From positions 12,908,013 to 12,972,012 of the forward strand of contig CM042565.1 of assembly GCA_023630585.1 (NCBI GenBank): a DNA stretch of 64,000 nt, read 5' to 3'. The notes under the pieces are model-generated. The model ran no database searches. It was not told the DNA's origin and saw nothing but the letters and a program-made list of their open reading frames with translations. Position 1 is the first letter of the stretch. Each line of letters opens with the position of its first letter. Source of the stretch: Cranoglanis bouderius (taxonomy: Eukaryota > Chordata > Actinopteri > Siluriformes > Cranoglanididae). The translations under genes and the position numbers were made by a program. This document shows, piece after piece, positions 11,001 to 19,900 of the stretch.

Positions 11001-13831
11001 TGGAATTAATGATACAGTTCTGTCAACTGGATAGTATAGTATTTTGTGGTGTGTGCTTATTATAAATTAAAACCACTCTTAATTGCAGTATATCAGCAAA
11101 TGTATTACTATCTACAGTATTTATACAACCGTTAGTTCTGGTCCTCTAATCTGATTGGTTGAGCAGCGTTCCAAGAGTGCTTATATTTAGTATAACCGCC
11201 CTGGGACTATTCAGTGTGTATCACTCTGCTTCTCCGTGTTCACCACATACAATTTCACTTTCTAGTTCAAAATGGTTACTACAGTAGATTTAGGGACATC
11301 ATTAGCAGACATGGCAAACGACATTCCTTTTCAGGAATATAAATTATAACTATGACTTAAAATATGAAAGCGCGTCAGATGATGATGAAATGGAAGGGAA
11401 GGGATGCCAATTTCACCGGAAGCACCTTTAACAGGAATATACAGATCAATGTGAGATAGCTAGCCAGCTAACCGACATGCCATAAAGTGAGGGTGGTTTC
11501 GTCGGGAGCTATTTCCGTTAGCGGAGCAAAAAAACCAAACAGAACATATGTCCATATTGTGTCAGAAATATAAGTTGCTCAATGTTACTTTCTTGTTTAT
11601 AGAACTGTTGTGTAAAAGCAATATCGCACTCACAATCACACCGAATCACAGCCGTGTGGATATTCAGTATAACCACACTCTTGCTTGTGCGATATTGCTT
11701 AAATGCACACCTTCCCACTCTTCTGGGAAGGCTTTCCACTAGATTTTGGAGCGTGGCTGTGGGGATTTGTGTTCATTCAGCCACAAGAGCATTAGTGAGG
11801 TCAGGCACTGATGTTGGGTGAGGAGGCCTGGGGTGCAGTCGGCGTTCCAGTTCATCCCGAAGGTGTTCAGTGGGATTGAGGTCAGGGCTCTGTGCAGGAC
11901 ACTCGAGATCTTCCACTCCGACCTTGGCAAACCGTGTCTTCATGGAGCTCGCTTTGTGCACAGGGGCACTGTCATGATGAAACAGGTTTTGGTCCTTCAG
12001 TTCCAGTGAAGGGAAATTGTAATGCTACATCATATAAAGTCATCTCGCCTTTCGGACGAGACGTTAAACAGAGGTCCCGACTCTCTGTGGTCATTAAAAA
12101 TTTACTTCTCGTAAAGAGTAGGGGTATATCCTGGCCAAATTCCCCCATTGGCCCTTATCTATCATGGCCCCCTAAAAATCTCCATCCATCCCTGAATTGG
12201 CTATATCACCCTGCTCTCCTCTCCACTAATAGCTGGTGTGTGGTGGCCGTTCTGGCGCACTATGGCTGCCGTCGCATCATCCAGGTGGATGCTACACACT
12301 GGTGGTGTTTGAGGAGATTTCCCCCTATACTATGTAAAGCGCTTTGAGTGACTAGAAAAGTGCTATATAAATGTAACAAATTATTATTATTATTATTATT
12401 ATTATTGTGCTATTATCCTATCCATCTTTGTGGCAACAGTTTGGGGAAGAACCACATATGGGTGTGAATTTCAGATGTCCACAAACGTTTGGCTATATAG
12501 TGTGCATAGTACACATTAAAAAGCAATAGTATCAAAGAAATGCATGGAGTGGCCTTAAAAAAAAAATCCCCTAACCGTCTTTTGGGTCTCCCAATATTCA
12601 AAACATGCTCATGGCCTCGGTTTCATAAGCAGACAACTGATCTGTATCTTTACCTCTTTCCACACAGTGGTGTTGTGTTCCCTGTACTTCAAATGATACT
12701 GTTTCACATTACTGTCTCCCCACTCAGCCGTAACATTCAAATGACCATAACTTCTCTTGAAAGTCACAGTGGTAGGTGGACCACACTGTACTGAAATACA
12801 AAAAACAATACTATTAGCAATAAAACTAATCATCTCAAAAACATATTTATTTAGCTTTTTATAATGCATTATTATACTATTCGTTAACCATTTCTATTTC
12901 ATATTATTTACAAATGTTAAAGTGAAAATGTATTGAAATTGAATGAATTTGCAAAAATGAACGTACTTATTTGTGATGGATGGATGCTGAATTTCGTGAA
13001 GGCGCATCTTTTTTGATCATCACTCAGCGCAGTGGCGAATGCTGTCATGTTATCTTTCATTCTTAGAGCAAACGGCGTTGACATCATGGTTTTTGTGTAG
13101 TTTGTTGTATACATTAATTGACATCGCCTCCTGCAACAGAAAATGTTTGCTTTCATCCCATTACATCCTTTTACATATTCATAGACAAGGTAAGGTCATT
13201 TACAAACAGTTATACCACAGCACTGCTGAATGGTCAATTTTGATTGGTCAGAAGGTGTTGATTAACTTTCTATAACATTAATTGATTCTCAAGAAGGCAA
13301 CACGATACATACATGAACTGAAGGGCAGTACTAAATGAAAAAAATAAGATCCTTAAACGAAAGAATAACAATTTACACCAATCATCCTGCATCATGTTGC
13401 CTTCTTGAGCATCAGTGAATGTTTGCACCTTTTTTTAAATAGTTGTGTACGAGTCCCTCAGTTGTTCTCAGTGTGAAAAGATGGATCTCAACATCATATA
13501 GTCACTGTTGGAAAGGGGTCAAATATGCAGAAGATGCTGGAAAAGCAAAGAATGTTCCGGACCTGGAGGATTTTTCTGAAGAACAGGGGGCAGTTTAACT
13601 GTTCAGGACAAACAAGGGACTTGTGAACAACTATCACAAAACATAAAAACAGTCGTTGATCATCCAGGTAACAACACACAGTGTTAAGAATCGAGCGTGT
13701 GTAAACTTTTGAACTGGTTCATTTGTGTAAATTCAGTTATTATTGCGTCTTGTGGGCTATATGTAAACATCTGTTATGTGAAATAGCTTATTCAGGGTAG
13801 TACTAAATAAAAAACAACATGCTCTTTAAAA

Positions 13832-13927
<96 letters not shown>

Positions 13928-16900
13928 AAATTATTAACATTTTGCAGATTCTGCATGGTGCATGTACATCTATAACCTTAACTGTATATCTGCTATAGCA
14001 TAAGTGATAACATCATGCAGACATCAACATCATAACATCAAATGCAACTATAAATGGATAAAATGTACAACACGTCGTGCTTTAATGAATTGGCAAACAG
14101 CTGTCGTGTAAAAGGAATAAAACACTTCAGGACGCGCTGTTCTTGGAAATTAATAACCAACTTCGAGGGAGTAACAGGAACTCTGCTTCGTTTTAGGCTG
14201 CATCACACAACTTGACATTGAGAAAAAAAAAAGTTTAAAATTATGGCTCCATTTCAATCTTTCACACACAGTCCCAGCATTTTAAAAATGCAAATGTAAA
14301 CTTAACAACTTACTGCTTTATGTAGAGAAAATATTTATCGTATTGTCCAGGACTCCATATGCAGTAGAAGTTTATAATGGCTTCTGTAGACCGTTGTCCA
14401 AAACAGCTCAAACTGTGTACTCCTAAAAAGAGCCACAACTATAAACACCTTATGTTTGTAATTGCTTTATGGAAATGAACATGAACAGTTATAATACTGA
14501 AGGTTTCTTATCAGTGTAGTTACATGATATTACCTTCAGAGACGTCACACCGTTCTTCACATGAGGTTATGTTTTTGCATTTGCAAAACACTGAAAAATA
14601 ACAATAATAAAATAAGACATGTATATACATACACAAATTTATATTTATAAAAATATCAAGCATCGGCTTATAAGCCGCCACTGCCGATTAATCAAAGTGC
14701 TTGAGGCATCTCATACTGCCTTCAAACACAAGGAAATGCCTCAGTGAAAGCACTGACATCTATTTATTTAACTTCATTGTATTAGCCACCATTTTATTCA
14801 ATAGCAGTGTTTACATGGGGGCACATTTACCTTGTACCTCCAGGGTTGGGGGTTTGATTCCCAACCCTAATTTGAATTTTGCATTTGCAATATTCATATC
14901 TAATCTAGTAGAAAAAAATAATTCAGTCCATGTAAAAACTGAATATAACTGAAATCTAACTGAACTGAATCTAATTTAATGCGTTAAGTTTATCATTATC
15001 GTTTTGCATGTGTGCTCTGAATGCTCGACTAATAAACTTACAAAAAAAAAAAAACAACTACTCTTTTTAATCAATAAAGTTACAAAATATTCAAAAGACA
15101 TTATACTTTCTATGATCGCTCACAAAAATACACACACGCAAGCACACGGAGCACCCACACGATGTTCTAAAATGTCCCAGTTTCATTCATTTGAAAGCAG
15201 TTTTACTATGCAAAACCAAGTGGAAAGTGAGTGTGAAACTCCCCCTCCTCTTCCTGAGCTATATACGAGTTTCAGTACACCACATTCAATTCACCACATG
15301 GAAATCATAGCAAACTTTCTGTACGAAAGACTACATCCTCTCTCAATTGCTCCCGTTCAGAGTCTCCACAGTGGATCACCTGTCCGCATGCTTAATTCTG
15401 GATGTTTTATGCCGGATGCCCTTTCTGACACAACCCTCCGCATTTTCCAGGCCAGGTTCTGGCACTGAGAGTGCACTGGCTTGCGCAACCCTCCAGTGGT
15501 TGGGGTTGGTTTCCTGACCAGAAATCGAACCCTGGTCATGGCGGTGAGAGCACCACATGCTAGCCACTAGTTCACCAGGGAACCTTACTCATTTTTGTAC
15601 ATTGTAGTTACAAAGTCTGCACTTACTTTTTTCCTTTGTTTGCCCTGAAGATAATTTCTTTGCTTAAAGTTTTCTCTTCGATATTTTTCTCTCAGGAATA
15701 TCTTAATGAGGATTCGCACTTGTGGTTCATTTAGGTGTCAACTTTGCCACAAATGTTTCAAGGAGAAATAGAATGAGACAAATTTTCTGAGATTAAAAAA
15801 AGAGAGAAAGGCCACTGATAAGTTTAATGTGAACACTGTTTAGTATTAATCTTATTAACCTTTTCCCTCTCTGTCCTCTCTGTGAACACCCCCTCCCTTC
15901 TCTGTTTCCTGGTTCACACAGGTTGGTGCCTCTCTTCTTTTTTTCTCTTTTGACTCAGGAACAAGGTAGAGCTCAAGGAAGAGGGTTGGTTACCACTGGG
16001 TTAAGGACAACAGACTTTTATTTCCATTTTATTTATCATTTTAGATTGTTAAGCTAGGTTTGCGAAAACTGATTAGATTTCATTCCAGTTATCTGCTTTA
16101 AAACAATATAATGGCGACTGCGGACTATTATTTAAACTAGCCCAAGCCAGACCCAAGAGGCGTACGATCGCCCACACTGGCAACCCCGTCTCCGACTGAC
16201 CGGTTATACAGCCGTGGCCAAAAGTTTTGAGAATGACACAAATATTAATTTTCACAAAGTCTACTGCTTCAGTGTTTTTAGATCTTTTTGTCAGATGTTA
16301 CTAACTGTTATGGAAGTATAATCACAAGCATTTCATAAGTGTCAATGGCTTTTATTGACAATTACATGAAGTTTATGCAAAGAGTCAATATTTGTTGACC
16401 CTTCTTTTTCAAGACCTCTGCAATTCGCCCTGGCATGCTGTCAGTCAACTTCTGGGCCACATCCTGACTGATGGCAGCCCATTCTTGCATAATCAATGCT
16501 TGGAGTTTGTCAGAGTTTGTGGATTTTTGTTTGTCCGCCCGCCTCTTGAGTATTGACCACAAATTCTCAGTGGGATTAAGGTCTGGGGAGTTTCCTGGCC
16601 ATGGACCCAAAATGTCGATGTTTTGTTCCCCGAGCCACTTCGTTATCACTTTTGCCTTGTGGCAAGGTGCCCCATCATGCTGGAAAAGGCATTGTTCATC
16701 ACCAAACTGTTCTTGGATGGTTGGGAGAAGTTGCTCTCTGAGGATGTTTTTGTACCATTATTTATTCATGGCTGTGTTCTTAGGCAAAATTGTGAGTGAG
16801 CCCACTCCCTTGGCTGAGAAGCAACCCCACACATGAGTTTTCTCAGGATGCTTTACTGTTGGCATGACACAGGACTGATGGTAGCGCTCACCTTTTCTTC

Positions 16901-19900
16901 TCCGGACAAGCTTTTTTCCAGATGCCCCAAACAATCGGAAAGGGGATTCATCAGAGAAAATGACATTACCCCAGTCCTCAGCATTCCAATCCCTGTACTT
17001 TTTGCAGAATAGCAGTCTGTCCCTGATGTTTTTCCTGGAGAGAAGTGGCTTCTTTGATGTCCTTCTTGACACCAGGCCATCCTCCAAAAGTCTTCGCCTT
17101 ACTGTGCGTGCAGACGCACTCACACCTGCCTGCTGCCATTCCTGAGCAAGCTCTGCACTGGTGGTGCCCCGATCCCGCAGCTGAATCAACTTTAGGAGAC
17201 AGTCCTGGCGCTTGCTGGACTTTCTTGGGCGCCCTGAAGCCTTCTTCACAACAGTTGAACCTCTTTCCTTGAAGGTCTTGATGATCCGATAAACGGTTGA
17301 TTTAGGTGCAATCTTACTAGCAGCAATATCCTTGCCTCCGAATCCCTTTTTGTGCAAAGCAATTATGGCTGCACATGTTTCCTTGCAGGTAACCATAGTT
17401 AACAGAGGAAGAACAATAACTTCAAGCACCACCCTCCTTTTAAAGCTTCCAGTCTGTTATTCTAACTCAATCAGCATGACAGAGTGATCTCCAGCCTTGT
17501 CCTCGTTAACACTCTCACCTGTGTTAACGAGAGAATCACTGCCATGATGTCAGCTGGTCCTTTTGTGGAAAGGCTGAAATGCAGTGGACATGTTTTTTTG
17601 GGATTAAGTTCATTTTCATGGCGAAGAGGGACTCTGAAATTAATTGCAATTCATCTGATCACTCTTCATAACATTCTGGAGTATATGCAAATTGCCATCA
17701 TAAAAACTGAAGCAGTAGAGTTTGTGAAAATTAATATTCGTGTCATTCTCAAAACTTTTGGCCACGGCTGTAGATGGTATAACCGTTATTGTAAATATAG
17801 ATGGTATAGTCATTCAAAGAATTTTGAAATAGGAGGATAGACCGAGTCCGTCTCGGTCGCACACACTATTTTTATTTTCATTTTATTTTTCTCTCTCTCT
17901 CTGATCCTCTCACTGTTTGAAAATATCTATACCGCCACGCTGCACATTCCTGCTGTCTTTGTTGTGTGTTATTTGTTCTGTGGGTAAATCATTAGACATG
18001 GGTGGAAACCGTCAGTCTGAATCAGTGATAGCACTCAATCTGACTAATTATTCAGGAAGTACAGCTGACTCCACTAAACATTGCTGTGCCTTTTTGTGCA
18101 GATTGGTAATTGTTTGGTGGAAGAGCTGGCTAAGTGAGCTGACAAAGAGGGCTCACCCTCTCCTCACATCCATGATGCCAAATCTAAAGTTCCAGTTATC
18201 TCCTTTTGAAATCATAATGGGCAGACCATTTCCAACCCCATGGACTAAAGTTAACCCTGGTGTTTCTTTTACAGGAGACCTGGACGGGATTGCCGGCGAT
18301 TGCATTCAAGCGTTAATTGTTAGATTTCAATGTGCATGATAATGTCTTTGCTTCTCTCCCTTTACCTCCAGAGAAACCTACTCCCCTTTTCCCCAGGTGA
18401 TACACTATTGGAAAAGCCTCAACCCCAGGAAGGTTGGAGAAGCTGCCTTTGGTCCCACTACGGACACCGACTCTCAACCCTGTGGATACATGCCAGTAGA
18501 CGGAAACGATGCCTGAGCAGAACCAGCTCACCCAAGAAAGGAGAAAATTCACAATCAAGTAGCCCTTAAGGGGCCTCTTCTCGTCTCACCTTAACACATA
18601 CACATATAGATTTTATTGTATTAGCCTTGATAACACATAAAAGTATAAAAAAAATGATTCACGCCCTCTCTGGAGGGAGCATGTGAGTGATGGGAGCTGT
18701 TGTAGGCTCATGGATCCCTGGGCGTTCCCCGCCGGTTATGGGAAGAGTGTATGCAGGTTCCTTTTTTGGAATCTCAGAGGAGATGGATAAGTTTAATGTG
18801 AAAACTATTAACACTTTCCCCTCCTGTCCTCTCTGTGAACACCCCCTCCCTTCTCTGTTTCCTGGTTCTTGTGTTGGCATCTCTCGTCTTTGTTTCTCTG
18901 TTGACTCTACAGACAGATGAAGTCCCTCACCATTTGTGTATTCCTCTGTCTCCCCAATACCATTTGTGTGCTTTTACATTCTTCCACAAACAATATTTTT
19001 AAAACCTAACAGTTTTCTGGGCTCGTCCCGGGATATTGATTCAAAACCTAACAGCCACATTTGACATCAGTGAGATTTGATGTTCTTGAAGAGCTGCACA
19101 GTGAGTGTTGCCAACTTAGAGACTTGCTAGATTTGACGACTTTTGAGAGCCCTATAGTGACTTTAATTCAAAAAAGAGCCAAGCGACTAGCAGCAATCTA
19201 GCAGCTTTTTGAGCACACATTGGTGACTGTCTTGAACTGGATATAGCTCTCCAGATCACATCATAGCTGCAGATATACAAATTGAGAGAGCAGGTTCACT
19301 CAACTCACCATCAGTGCAACCTGACTGAATTGTGCTTGCAACCAACCAGCGATCATCATTATTCCCAACGTCCAATCACCGATCACCATTATTCCCAATG
19401 TCCAATCACCGATCATCATTATTCCCAACGTCCAACCACCGATCACCATTATTCCCAATGTCGAATCACCGATCACCATTATTCCCAATGTCCAATCACC
19501 GATCACTATTATTCCCAATGTCCAATTACCGATCACATTATTCCCAATGTCCAATCACCGATCACATTATTCCCTATGTCGAATCACTGATCACCATTAT
19601 TCCAAACGTCCAATCACTGATCACCATTATTCCCAATGTCCAATCACCGATCACATTATTCCCTATGTCGAATCACTGATCACCATTATTCCCAATGTCC
19701 AGTCACTGATCAACCTTATTCCCAGCGACCAACCACTGATCACCATTATTCCCAATGTCCAATCACTGATCAACCTTATTCCCAACGACCAACCACTGAT
19801 CACCATTATTCCCAACTTTCTCCATTTTAAACTCTCTTCTTGGAGTTATTAAAGTAATGAAAGCAATTAACCGTTTCCTTCACTACTCACCTTTCACGAC

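Noticed and set aside
15511..15581. A functional tRNA-Glu gene
   Set aside because: The head matches tRNA-Glu(CTC), but the acceptor stem is mismatched, and it is followed by a SINE body and LINE-like tail. It is a retroposon head.
19282..19852. Several overlapping frames with repeated SNHRSPLFPM or ITDHHYSQ words
   Set aside because: A 30-bp minisatellite unit is divisible by three, so frames stay open in all phases. No start, splice or homology evidence.
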